64,000 nt of DNA from Sclerodactyla briareus (taxonomy: Eukaryota; Echinodermata; Holothuroidea; Dendrochirotida; Sclerodactylidae). The DNA is taken from the NCBI GenBank assembly GCA_026419785.1, contig JAODTK010004354.1, positions 96,703-160,702 of the forward strand, in the 5' to 3' direction. The position numbers were made by a program, and so were the translations under genes. Every line of letters begins with the position of its first letter. The first letter of the stretch is position 1. The notes under the pieces are model-generated. The model did not search any database, was not told the origin of the DNA, and was given only the letters and a program-made list of their open reading frames with translations. Shown one piece after another: positions 52,941 to 63,009 of the stretch.

Positions 52941-53034
52941 AAGAACACGAGACTGAACTTAGTCTGCTATGAACTAATGGAAGACGGTAGTCACGAAAAA
53001 ACCATTGACCATTGTCATAAGATCCCCGCAACAC

Positions 53035-53450
53035 TGTGAAGTTGGGGATATTATGGTTTTGGCCGTGGTCCCGCCGTCTCCGCCGCCCCGGCTTCGCCGC
53101 GCCGCCGCCGCCGCCCGGACCTTTAGCGTTAGCGCCTTATTCTTTAAAACACTTTTATCCGATTACCCAACTTGGTACCCATGGCCGTCTGAGCAAATCT
53201 CGGATAATTCGAAATGGCATATCGTATATTGGTTCCTCTATTTCGCAGGTTTTTTCGCAAATTTTTCAAGTTCGTGTGCGATTTCAGAAACGTGGTGGGG
53301 TTGTGGTAAGTTGTTGAGGACGAAAAACATGCGAAATTTCAAGGTCACTCCGAGGTCAGTTTGCATTTCTTTGGCCAGTAGCCCTAATTATAGCATAAGT
53401 ATGGTGATATTCAACTTTCATTGGATTTTTCCATGACCTTGGTGAATAGG
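53035..53450 (+). repeat. GCC-rich repeat, copy 2
   Basis: GGGGATATTATGGTTTTGGCC, CCGCCGTCTCCGCCGCCCCGG, GCCGCCGCCGCCGCCCGG, TTTTATCCGATTACCC, AAATCTCGGATAATTCG, GCAGGTTTTTTCGCAAATT, CATTTCTTTGGCCAGTAGCCC. The open frame at 53,005-53,436 arises from the GCC run and is not considered a gene. Confidence 0.85.
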
Positions 53451-53454
53451 CCAA

Positions 53455-54245
53455 CTACAGTGCCGATGAAATTTTCTAATGTGGCCGAGGTTCCACTGGG
53501 TCCTCTTGCAATGAAACTAATTTGCATAATAGTTGGCCCAATTAGGCAATTAGGCAATTTAATAAACTTTGTTGGATTCTCACGAACCTTGTGAGTGGGA
53601 CTTCTACACGGTCCCGATAAAATTTATTCAATGCGTTGAAATCACTGAAGTTCTTATGTGTGTTTAATTTACATATTTCGTTTAGCATAGTTAGAATAGT
53701 TAATGCAATAATTTTCTCAACTTTTGGGATTTTGTAAAACTTTTGTGATTAAGACCTACTACCAGTCCCTGAAATTTATTCAATCGCCATCAAGATCACT
53801 GAGGTAAATTTGTGGGACTAATTTGCATAGATATTGTCTGATCATCAAAATGATGAGTTTAATATTTTGTTCGCAATAACATTTGGACATGTTCTTCGAA
53901 TGCAATATGCGGGTATATTACGTCGGGTGTTTACCCGCCCGACATTTACTAAGTGATACTAGTCATGCCGCATATACAAGCGGGAAAAGCCGAAAGTCGG
54001 AAACCTTTAAGTGGTGAAAAACTTTGGCAAACAGTAATCTCAATTGCACATAGCATAAACCCAAACAGAACTAGAGGGCGGTAAACCGCCAGACGTATAT
54101 ACCCCTGCATCTCTTATTCAAAAATTTGGCGAACATGAAACCGGACAAATACGGCCCACCATTAAAACTTCACACATTGACAGGTTTTGGAGATTTAATT
54201 AGCAAATACTTAATATTCTCGGTTAAACATGTATATATGTGTTCA
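53455..54245. other. no gene recognised
   Basis: AT-rich with a loosely repeated phrase (CCGATGAAATTTTCTAAT; CCCGATAAAATTTATTCAAT; CCTGAAATTTATTCAATCGCC) about every 150 bp. Probably the 3' part of the GCC-rich repeat family. No gene. Confidence 0.45.
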
Positions 54246-54249
54246 AACA

Positions 54250-54719
54250 GTGTCTAAGCCGTTGAATCTAGACACAATCTGTACTAAATCCTCATCCTAT
54301 GTTGAACAGTTATGAATTGGTTGTTTTGGGACATTATTTTGAACCTTAAATGTCCTCTACTCTCCATTATCCTGCTCCAAGCCGGTAAGATTGAAGGAAA
54401 ATCCTCGGGAATTGATTGCGAAAACCACGCGGACACGCGGGGCGGGCGAAAAAATCGCACCTGACCGATTCGAGAGAACGCCCGCCCTCCCGCCCCGCCC
54501 GCCCCGTCCGCGTGCATGGAAACGGCCCTCCATTGCACAATAACGATGACGATTTAGACGCGGCACCTGCCCCCCCGCCCGCCTCCATGGAAACGCGGCT
54601 TAATGGAGAGTAGAGGACGATTTTAGGTTCAAATAATTTTACAAACAACATTCACAACCGTTTCAACACTATGGTTAAGCCTTTTATACAATTTGTGTCT
54701 ATATTCAACGGCTCGACAC
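54250..54719. mobile_element. Foldback element with ~120-bp inverted arms
   Basis: The left arm 54,250-54,371 (GTGTCTAAGCCGTTGAATCTAG ... TTTTGAACC ... CCTCTACTCTCCATTA) is the inverse of the right arm 54,601-54,719 (TAATGGAGAGTAGAGGACG ... GGTTCAAATAA ... TTCAACGGCTCGACAC), about three-quarters identical by eye. The ~230-bp loop is very GC-rich, with CGCCCGCC runs and GCGTGCATGGAAACG. It codes for no transposase, so it is a non-autonomous inverted-repeat element. No clear target-site duplication was found. Confidence 0.8.
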
Positions 54720-54904
54720 CAGGGGCGTCGCAGACCATCTTTTTGGGGGGGGTATCCCTTTTTTTTGTTTTGCCGACTGATAACCAATCGAGGTTTGCCG
54801 ACTACCATGCTGAGTTTTGCCCGACTAACCCCGCTTTCATAGCTAGAGGAAAAGCAACACAAATGTCCCCCAACATTGTGTCTGTACCACGGTAAGCAGC
54901 TGGG

Positions 54905-55435
54905 TGATTAATTAGGCGTGCCACCAGCGGATGGCGCGGAGGCAAAGCTTAGAATTTTTTTTTTTTTTTAATCAAGGTATGCGCAGATCCACAGCTGGTA
55001 TAACATTGCCTCCAGGTGTGCATCTCAAGTAGTCTTCTTATTCTGTGCCCTGGGGGGGGGGGGGGGTGGCATAATCATTTTTTCAGTAAGGGTAGATAGT
55101 AGTACTATCTGAGCGAAGCGCCCATATTGGTTGGCGCGGAGCTTTGCAGAAAATTTTTTGGTTCTTGTGAGTCCCAGATGGGGTCAGAAAACGGCCCTTC
55201 CCACTGTTTTTTAACAGCTGCATGGCACTCTAAAGGTTAGTTTTCTTTCTTTTTCTGGGGACTGGGGGGGGTGGCATATAGTTCATAGGTGGGAGTAAGT
55301 GTACTTCCAACGGAGCGCCACCTTTGGTTGGGCGGGCGCGTTGCACGAAATTTTTTTTTGGTTTTAGTGGAGCCCCCAGATGGCAGCAGGAAACGGGCCC
55401 CTTTCAGTGTTTTTAAGCTGCATGGCACTGACGTG
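54905..55435 (+). repeat. ~190-bp tandem repeat, 2-3 units
   Basis: Units share GCGCCA..TTGGTTGG(C)GCG, GC.TTGCA.(G/C)AAATTTTTTTGG, GAG(T/C)CCCAGATGG, AAACGG.CC, CAGTGTTTTTAAGCTGCATGGCACT. The clear copies are at 55,080-55,225 and 55,265-55,430. A shorter left copy begins near 54,912. Confidence 0.75.
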
Positions 55436-55734
55436 GAATTTCTAATACGCCATAGTTGCAAACCTTCGAAACCCTCTCTTACCGGGCCTTCCAATTTTCA
55501 CATTTTAAAAAATGGGCGGCTGAATTTTTCACTCAGTCCCCACATTTTTTTTATTAGCTCGGTTAGACCAAACTTCAGTTGCAGAATACTCTAGACGGAC
55601 TACGTCAGTCGATTTTCCACCGAGATTCAGTGATTGAACGTTTCAATCAAGATTTTGTGTGATCCATGATTCCACTGAAATTTCATTCTATTAGTCGGAA
55701 ATTTCATTCCACCATTTCAAGAGAGGTTCCTTCA

Positions 55735-56245
55735 ATTTTTTGCCGACCTGGGGCACCAAAATTTTCGTTTTATACACCTCACCGATTGCCGGAGATGGCT
55801 TCCCACACCATTTTCAAGCCAGAGATTTCTGAAGAGGTCCGAATGTAAATTTTTCACATTTCCTCCTCTTTTTTGCGAAACCCTTCCTCCTTCTTTTAGG
55901 TGCCCTTTTACGTTCCAATTTGCGACTGGAGAAATTTAAGTTTAGTTCTAAACACAGATAAATATGCTGGCCGGAGACACCCATCCAGAAAAGCCATTTT
56001 TGGAGCCAGCACTATTCAGACTTTGTAAGGTTTGAATGTACAAGTTTCATGTTTTCCTCCTTCTCTTCTTTTCAAAACCTTCATATTAACTCTCGTGTTC
56101 TTCATTAGTTCTTCATTTTGCCGACTTTGGCACAAAAGTTTATTTCTATACTCCATAGATTGGCTGGAGTGGCCCCCAGGCCCATTTTGAGCCAGAGATT
56201 TTAGGATTGTAAGGGTTGAATCTCAAAGGTTTGTCTTTTTTTTCT
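55735..56245 (+). repeat. ~190-bp tandem repeat, 3 units
   Basis: Units near 55,740, 55,960 and 56,115 share GCCGACCTGGGGCACCAAAATTT, ATACACC(T/A)CA.CGATTG.C(T)GGAG, CCATTTT.GAGCCAGAGATTT, AGG.TTGAATGTA and TTTCCTCCT phrases. The middle unit lacks the first phrase. Confidence 0.7.
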
Positions 56246-56579
56246 TTCATAAATGTTTTGTACTCTCATTTGTGTAACCTCCTTTTAATACCAACATTTT
56301 GCCAACTGGGGCATCATTTTGCGCCGACTGCCGTGGGTGAAGGGGGGGGGGGGGGTGTCACACCCCCCTACCCCCCCCCCCACGTAGTGACGGCCCCTGC
56401 TTAGACCACCTTTTGCACACATATTTGCATGTTTCACCGATTATATGTCAAGTATTTGCTAATTCAATATCCAAAACCTGTCTAATTGTGAAGTTCAATG
56501 GTGGGGGGCCGTATTCATAACATGGTTTTCAGAAAATGAACCCCGGGTTTATGTTTAACACGAGTATGGCGTCCGTTTT

Positions 56580-56795
56580 TGATAACAACGTCAACGACAA
56601 CACGACGATGAAACAACGACAACAACACACGACAACGACGCACGACGACAACAACGACAACAACGGCAAACAACAACACAACAACAACAACAAACCGGGC
56701 AACACAACGACAAAACGACGAACGACAACAACACAACAATATTAATAACAATAATAATAATAATAATTAACAATATAACTACAATAATAACAATA
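56580..56795. repeat. (ACAACG/ACA)n then (AAT)n microsatellite
   Basis: About 165 bp of ACAACGACA-type repeat, then ~50 bp of AATAATAAT-type repeat. The 60-85-codon frames on both strands (VVVVVCC or TTTTHDDNND) arise from the repeat. Confidence 0.9.
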
Positions 56796-56854
56796 TTACA
56801 ATAGTAGGCTACCTCGGTTTTCTTGTATAGCGCATTCCACACAAAGTGATAAGA

Positions 56855-57000
56855 GGTGCGTGACTGTTCGAGAAAACGCCCGCCACGCGCCCGCGTGCAT
56901 GGAAACGATCTTCCAAAACGCCCGCCCCCCTAGTCCGCGCCCGCCCGGCCGCCCGCCCCCCGCGTGCATGGACACGCAGCTTTCCATTAGTTTCATAGCA
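56855..57000. repeat. GC-rich block similar to the foldback loop
   Basis: AGAAAACGCCCGCC, GCGCCCGCGTGCATGGAAACG, CGCGTGCATGGACACG repeat the text of the loop at 54,470-54,600. No matching inverted arms were found around it. Confidence 0.7.
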
Positions 57001-57044
57001 GAACTAGTTCAGTTCGTGTTCGTTGAAGACTATTTTCAAAGTTT

Positions 57045-57295
57045 TCCAGGGATTCCCGTGATGACAATTCACGTGCTAATTCCATGACGTAATTCCGCTT
57101 CATTTTTGACACGTTCTGGAGAATGTAACTATAAACCACGATATATCACTGGCCAAGCAACAGGGCTTACCTTTAGCAATTTTCCGAGATAGGGATTGAT
57201 GTATTCCCTCTCTTTTTAGTTTGTTAATCATTGCACTTCGGAGTAGTTACTTGCTTGCTGTATAATAATGAACTCAACTTGTTTGGGTGAATTTG
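57045..57295 (-). repeat. ~250-bp repeat, inverse copy of 52,650-52,940
   Basis: Minus-strand order AACAAGTTGAGTTCATTATT, GTAACTACTCCGAAG, TTAACAAACTAAAAAGAGAGGG, ATCAATCCCTATCTCGGAAAATTGC, CATTCTCCAGAACGTGTC, CATGGAATTAGCACGTG. It lies 4.4 kb from its partner in opposite orientation. Confidence 0.85.
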
Positions 57296-57299
57296 CTAT

Positions 57300-58385
57300 A
57301 TTTTCGACTGAAACCTCATGTATTCCTTCTTTTTAAATTATGAACTACAATCCCCTTTTGTTACTACTCAATCCTAATCCATGTACTGCAGTAACGATCA
57401 AGGAACACTTTCTGGCAAGGGACCTGCCGATTGTTAATTCCTCTCTTTATTGTCTATCAATTCATTTCAACTCTGCATATTGCCAACTTCGATTCGACCA
57501 TGGCCTATCATCAGGTATGGTATAAAAAATCATAAAATTGAAGGCTTGGACCTTCGGGCCGTTGTGTTTGGGAGGCTTTTTGTTCTACTCTCGTGACTGA
57601 AATGCCCAAGTTGTGCTTTATCCTATCGATATTAGAAAAAGAGCACGTAGGCCTAGAGAACTATTATTATTATCACTAAATCCTGCGGTTCATACTAACT
57701 AATTACGTTTTAGCGAAATTTTCATTGACCATCAATACCATAAATTTTGGTATGATTGCATAATAATACTGTTACATCTATCTGCAAGTGCTCCAGTATC
57801 CTACAAAAGTAAATACAAGGTGGCCCCTACACAGAAGGCATTGTTTTCGATGGGGCATATTTCAGAAACTTGGGGCTCAATAAGGCTAACTCGGAGAATA
57901 GTGATACTTTTCATCAAGATTTTTTTTCATTCATTCCTTTTCATCTTGGTTGGTTTCACTGTTCGCCCTGCTTTCGAAGATTCATTGCTGCAATCGCACC
58001 AGCGAGTGGCATATTCCTGTCTGCAGCCGGTAGGAGGCAGTACTGTGCAATATGTAGGCCCCATACGAAGTTACGACGAACGTACGTTGTCTGCACTGGC
58101 GTATCCTGACGACATTGTTATTTCCGCAGCGTTTAATCTATTCCGATCTTGGTCAGTAGGAGTGCCTGTTGTCTCTATCAGGCCTATAGCCTTAATTCTA
58201 CAAACGTGAACAATACTACTCCATACTGATATTTGCTATTATACAACTTATAATTCCACGATTTTCTGAAACTGTATTCAACCACTTTCACTCAATTACA
58301 TCCATACAACCCAACCTATTCCGGCCCATACACTGGCGAAGACAAGACGGCGAGGTACTACTAGACAGTCTAGGCTAGTCCACGT
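57300..58385. other. no gene assigned; one 129-codon frame
   Basis: The plus-strand frame 57,820-58,209 (129 codons) starts at an ATG and contains a hydrophobic stretch (IVILFIKIFFHSFLFILVGF, about residues 27-46). It matches no family I know. It may be chance. No other support. Confidence 0.25.
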
Positions 58386-58387
58386 AT

Positions 58388-58548
58388 CAGAGCATTTCAT
58401 TGTAGCACACTTCCCATGCCACCTCATGCCTCCAAATTCTCCCTCCGATTAGGCTACACACCATCACTTTTGAAACACTTATTCAAGAACATTCCAATCC
58501 ACTGCCTGTTGAAATTTCATCAAGTTGATACTTACAATCTTTAATTTT
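58388..58548 (+). repeat. Diverged copy of the 59,060-59,226 block
   Basis: TGTAGCACACTTCCC, CCTCATGCCTC, TCCCTCCGATTA, AAGAACATTC and AAGTTGATACTTA appear in the same order as in 59,060-59,226. Here the reading frame is broken. Either a tandem duplication of an exon or a repeat. Confidence 0.7.
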
Positions 58549-59005
58549 GGACCCGTCATAATTGGGGAAAAACAACACCTGTTTTTCCCTACCTGTCGTG
58601 TTTTGAAACTACCTGTTGGTAACTTTTGTTATCTGTGCTTCTACATCTCAAATCATTCTTCCCCCTGAAATTGAGAACCCCAATTTTCCAAATGGGTTCA
58701 GTTTTCCTGGAATTTCTGATTATAACTCACAATCCTACGAAAAACGACACACAGTAAATTAGTTAATTTCCCCAAATTTCGGAATGGGCAGTTGGTGGGG
58801 CACCCAGATTCAGAAGTTCGGTGGAGGGCACACTGCTTGTAAATACACACAGTAGGTCTGATCAGTGAGTAGCCCTTTATTGACTTTCCGGAGTAGAATT
58901 TTCAGTAAATTTTGGTCTTCTCATCTGTCAAAGACATATGGGGAATTGATAAGTTCTAAACCTTGTCTTACCTTTTCTTACTGACCTAATTGATCTTGTT
59001 GGGTA

Positions 59006-59227
59006 TATTTGTGTGAGATACAAGCTCGTGCTCAGGCTAGTATCAGTCGTATCAGAAGAAAATTTTACTGTAGCACACTTCCCGATGAAGGTGACAAAAT
59101 CCGTAACCTCATGCCTCTAACTTCCCCCTCCGATTACGCAGCCATCTATACCTTCAAAACATCATTTGAGAACATTCTACTATCCACTGCAAGTGTAAAA
59201 TTTCGTTGGTATAAAGTTGATACTTAA
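59006..59227 (+). CDS. Unidentified exon-like frame with intact stop
   Basis: Reads EIQARAQASISRIRRKFYCS, TLPDEGDKIRNLMPLTSPSD, YAAIYTFKTSFENILLSTAS, VKFRWYKVDT, then TAA. Upstream TATATTTGTGTGAG could serve as a weak acceptor. I do not recognise the family. A diverged, broken copy lies 0.67 kb upstream at 58,388-58,548. The copy here is open where the other is not, which is mild support for coding. Could be the last exon of an unknown gene or part of a repeat. Confidence 0.3.
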   Translation, partial: YLCEIQARAQASISRIRRKFYCSTLPDEGDKIRNLMPLTSPSDYAAIYTFKTSFENILLSTASVKFRWYKVDT

Positions 59228-59231
59228 CAAG

Positions 59232-59845
59232 GGCGATTCCCACCGTCCCTCGCATTACACTTTTTTGTAGCATTTTTGTAATCTATTGCTGTGTAGTTGT
59301 ATTCCTTGGAATAATGTTCTGCTCTCCTATTTCATAACACCAGAGACTTGAGTGCTTTAACATCATGTTGTTACACATGTTGTAGTCCTTTTATTTTTTT
59401 ACTTTGGAAATGCATTATCCGAGAAATGCGTCACCCCTCCATTACATTACGGTAAAGGACATGGTAAATCCACTTTTTTTAAATCAGTAGTGTCTTCAAA
59501 GAAAGTGCATTAAAGGAATTCTGGGCAGGCAACAGACAAAGACATTCATATGTCGTTCCGTTTAGGAAACCTGATTCCACAAGAGAATCCAAGGGTTAGC
59601 GTTATCTTTCAACTTATAATACACTTCGAAGTTTACGGTGTCTACTTCCGGCCAATGTACAATGCGTATCTCCAGTCAATGATGTTATTAGCCTTCATCC
59701 GGGCTCTTTATGACGTTGCACCGGACAACAACATTTGTTTACGTTCGTAGCGCCAACTTAGAACTAACAGGAACACAGGGAAAATCTTACGATGATTATA
59801 TTCATTTGTCTAGTTTTTCCACAGGATATTTACAGAAAATTGGAG
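59232..59845. other. no gene recognised
   Basis: Possible upstream flank of the P2X7-domain gene. No TATA box or other element could be supported. Confidence 0.35.
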
Positions 59846-59849
59846 TGAG

Positions 59850-60005
59850 ATGGCCGGACCTCTTCCCTATGACTATGAGCCACGATTCACTGCCCCGATG
59901 AATTACAGGAAGAGAGAGAATGCAGTTACGAAAGTGACACTGATTCACAAGAGGAAAACCATAGTGGCCTACGGACCCTAGTGTGGTTAGGACTGACCAT
60001 ACTAA
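59850..60005 (+). CDS. Possible first exon of P2X7-intracellular-domain protein
   Basis: The ATG at 59,850 gives MAGPLPYDYEPRFTAP. Invertebrate and fish proteins of this class often open with a short PYxFEPE motif followed by an acidic stretch. Here a one-base loss in the C run at 59,893-59,896 shifts frame. The next frame reads PDELQEERECSYESDTDSQE and ENHSG, just the acidic run expected. No donor site is clear, and the exon end is a guess. The middle part of such proteins (the cysteine-rich CGNC..M..E..CC zinc-binding region) was not found between here and 61,512. Family by motif only. Confidence 0.35.
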
Positions 60006-60079
60006 CTGGTGTACATGCAATTTATGGGCTTTGTAATGCCCGAAAGAAATTGAATGTGGTCCTGTGCCATGAATGAATA

Positions 60080-61510
60080 ATTTCGCAGCATTTCTAACGA
60101 AGGATTACTTGCCTAACTGAAACCCTGACTTTGCAAGCGTTTGTTTGCATCGCGGAGTGCTCAGGGGCTCACTTATAATGAGGAACGACCATTCGTTGAC
60201 ACAGCGGCAGGAGTGTTTCCATTCGATTAGACACGAAGTGAGGAGCCTAACGGTACTAGTGACCCTTCACTTATGAGGCCTAGGCCTAGGCTGCCTTCAG
60301 GAATTCCGATTGTATTGAGACAATTTGTGTATGATTTTGTGTACAAACTAATCTATCAAAAAAAGGGTTGGCCGGAGAAATGTAAACATGTGGGCATGGG
60401 CTAATATACTAGTATTAATTCACAAATGTCTTAATATAGGCTGCAATGCGTAAACCAAACTCGGACATGCTGAAAAGGATTCCATACATGTGTTCAATTA
60501 TCCCCCGCAATATTTACACATTGTAGGTTTGGGTCCCGCATATTTCCGTTTCCGCTCCCATTTTATCACAGTAAAGTATCTGTCCCATTTGTCCCTTCTT
60601 TTTAATTGACACCCCTAGCGCTAACAGTGGCCTATACATTCAGTAACAGCCTACTAACTAAGTACTAGTACTAGCCTATTCCAACACTACATAGCCTGTA
60701 AAGTTTCGTGCATATGGTGAGAATGATTTTTGTCGGGAACAATTCAGAAAGTTGCTTAGTGCTACCATGGCATATGACAAATTTGGCCCAAAAATGCCGC
60801 AGGTCTGTCTCTGTCAGGCGCGTACCTATTTGGTAACTCGCTATGAATATTTAATTCGTTGTAGTCCTAGTCAAAAAAAATTCCTGCATCTGGTGATGCC
60901 CATGGAATTCTCATTGATCCAGGCTTGACACAATGTGGACGTCCTGACACAGTCCCAACCACGACTTTATGCACGCCATAAATTATACATTCAATCAAAT
61001 GCACCTAACCTAGCCTGATCCTGTACAATTGTATTCTACAACGTACCTCTGTCAGTTGCTGCTCAGAAAGGTTGGTGTCAACATGAATAAGTCAACACCT
61101 AACATCCATTTGTGGAAGGATATTTAGAATGTTGTGAGTCAACACCTAACATTTATTCGTGAAAGATAGTTTAGAATTTGGTTCCACAACATTTGCATAT
61201 AAGGTGCATGATCTGGATAATTCGGAATCTGCTTTCTACACTAAATTGCATTTGCATCACGTATTCAGGGTTTAGCAGGACAATTTTTTATTCAAGTTCA
61301 ACAGTACCCTTTCATTCAAACTCTATCTCGTTGTTTGCGGTATATTTGGCAGCTAGTGCCTTATGGCTTTGACAATGAAATGAAGGAGTGGTGTACGCAA
61401 ATCAAGTCTGTCAACACACGATAGTGTGTCAGATGCTAGAAAATTTGTGCCTCTGATGCTAAAATGAATAACTGACTATTCAGTCAAGTGCCAAAAATTG
61501 TTTCTCACGC
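60080..61510. other. no exon recognised
   Basis: I looked here for the cysteine-rich centre of a P2X7-type domain (WCxCGxC, CCxE) and did not find it. A repeated phrase GTCAACACCTAACAT..ATTTGTG(G)AA(A)G(G)AT(A)TTTAGAAT occurs at 61,096 and 61,139 (43-bp tandem pair). Confidence 0.45.
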
Positions 61511-61512
61511 AG

Positions 61513-61695
61513 AAAGTTTTTGCGTCCTTCCTCAAGTCCTACAGGTATGCAGCATACCGAGAGTTCACATACTGGTGCACGGCCCGACCTGGGAGAGGTG
61601 TACGCAGGGTGGTCCCAGAATGTATCGTGAAAGATGAGAAGAGAATTCCAGATCCCGATGGCACAACTACACTGGTTCCTAATGACTTATGATGG
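61513..61695 (+). CDS. Terminal exon, P2X7-type intracellular domain protein
   Basis: Acceptor TTTCTCACGCAG at 61,501-61,512. It reads KVFASFLKSYRYAAYREFTY, WCTARPGRGVRRVVPECIVK, DEKRIPDPDGTTTLVPNDL and TGA at 61,690-61,692. The pattern YRYxAYRxFxxWxxxxxGxxxRxxxPxCxVxxIRxxFPxPxGxY is the C-terminal half of the cytoplasmic ballast domain first known from the P2X7 receptor, found on its own or fused to other domains in many marine invertebrates. In P2X7 it binds GDP and zinc and acts in the cytosol. The usual IRxxFP is here EKRIPDPDG. No membrane segment is visible. The likely first exon is at 59,850. The cysteine-rich exon is not seen. Confidence 0.65.
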
Positions 61696-61699
61696 AGGA

Positions 61700-62720
61700 G
61701 AAATTGAGGCTGCTGAGCTTGAAGCATTTTAGTAGTGGATTAGCCCATTTATCATGAGGGTGTATGAAAAATGCCTAGTGTGTTTCTCAATCTCTGCTAA
61801 AATAAAGTCTGTCCAATACTAGAAACTGGAGATCATGGAATGAGCTGAAGAATAAAAAAGGCGTATATGGATCTGTTGCAAAGTTTTACCATGTAGCCAG
61901 GAACAGAGTAATTTCCAATGGATTTCCACCTGTCTCAAAAGCAGACCCTCCACATTAAAACAAATGCTTTCAATGCCTCTCCTATTTGCCAAAAGTTAAA
62001 TAATATCGCACTATGCCGTTAGGGGAAATATTCAGTCAGGTGAAACGGACACAAGGGCAATCTGCAAAAGTTGCCACAATCACTAGAATGTTTCAGTTTT
62101 GACAAATGCATTAGAGAGGGGAAGGGAGAAAGAAAATTTTGGATTAAAAGGGGGGGGGGGGGGGGAAGGGTGGGGAATCAGATTACAGTCATTGGGCGAT
62201 CCTAATGGGCCAGTTTCAAACTCATTCTGTATTTACCATTCTATCAGACTTTCATATATTTTTCAAGGTTTGTGGAACTGGAATCTGATCAAAGTCAGAA
62301 TTAAAGGTCTTCTGCTCGAAATTTACATAATTTCCCCCGAAAGCTGTAGTTCCTGATTGGAAAAAATTATCAGTCACCCCTTACTCATCATAGTGACACA
62401 TGCTGATAATTAACACTATTTTGTTGTGGTGGTTCGTGGGAACAGATGTAACTTGGTAGTATTAGTAAAACACAGTAAGACATGCACCAAATTGGTAAGC
62501 ATAAATACAAGGTTTCACAAAACCGTGATCTCTTTTTTACTCAAATTAACTTTCATAAGGCTCCAAAATAATACATCGAAATTGATTAGATAATCGTTCA
62601 GTTGCCATGGCTACTGCCTTGAATATCTAGCTTCATGGTGTATGTGCATGAAGCTACAGATACACATGTGAAGTATAAATTTGAGAGTGCATTACGTAGT
62701 TACAGTTGATTATCAGTTTT
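61700..62720. other. no gene recognised
   Basis: 3' flank of the P2X7-type exon. AATAAA is present at 61,800-61,805 and 61,851-61,856 and could serve as poly-A signals. The G run at 62,152-62,165 falls in an open frame with no motif. Confidence 0.4.
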
Positions 62721-62724
62721 AAAA

Positions 62725-63005
62725 CAGGGGTTCCCTAAATGGGGTGCATGAACCACCGGGGGGTGCGTGGGGCCCTCCGGGGGGTCGGGAGAACAATTCT
62801 GAAATTTGGAATTATTTCCCACCAAACAATGCGTTGTTTGAACTTTATTTCTTGTTTTTATTAAAATCACAGTAATGTACTATGCCATGGACGTTAAGCG
62901 TACTTTATTAATATCACTCAGATATGTCTTGAAAACTGGGGGTTCGTGGACTAATCTTGGCCTTCAAGGGGGAGTTTCGTGGGGGATAAAGGTAGGGAAC
63001 CCCTG
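62725..63005. mobile_element. 281-bp hAT-like MITE
   Basis: Perfect 13-base terminal inverted repeats: CAGGGGTTCCCTA at 62,725-62,737 and TAGGGAACCCCTG at 62,993-63,005. CAGGGGTTC.. is the form of many hAT-superfamily ends. G-rich stretches near both ends (ACCACCGGGGGGTGCGTGGGG; GGGGGTTCGTGGAC) are also roughly alike. The inside codes for nothing. The 8-bp flanks (TTTTAAAA and GTTGTTTA) do not match, so the target-site duplication has decayed or the end is slightly off. Confidence 0.8.
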
Positions 63006-63009
63006 GTTG

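Noticed and set aside
53005-53436. 143-codon frame at 53.0 kb
   Set aside because: It lies wholly in the second copy of a GCC-rich repeat. The first copy has no matching frame.
56536-56842. Low-complexity THDDNND and VVVVCC frames as prion-like or membrane proteins
   Set aside because: Both are translations of the ACAACG microsatellite on opposite strands.
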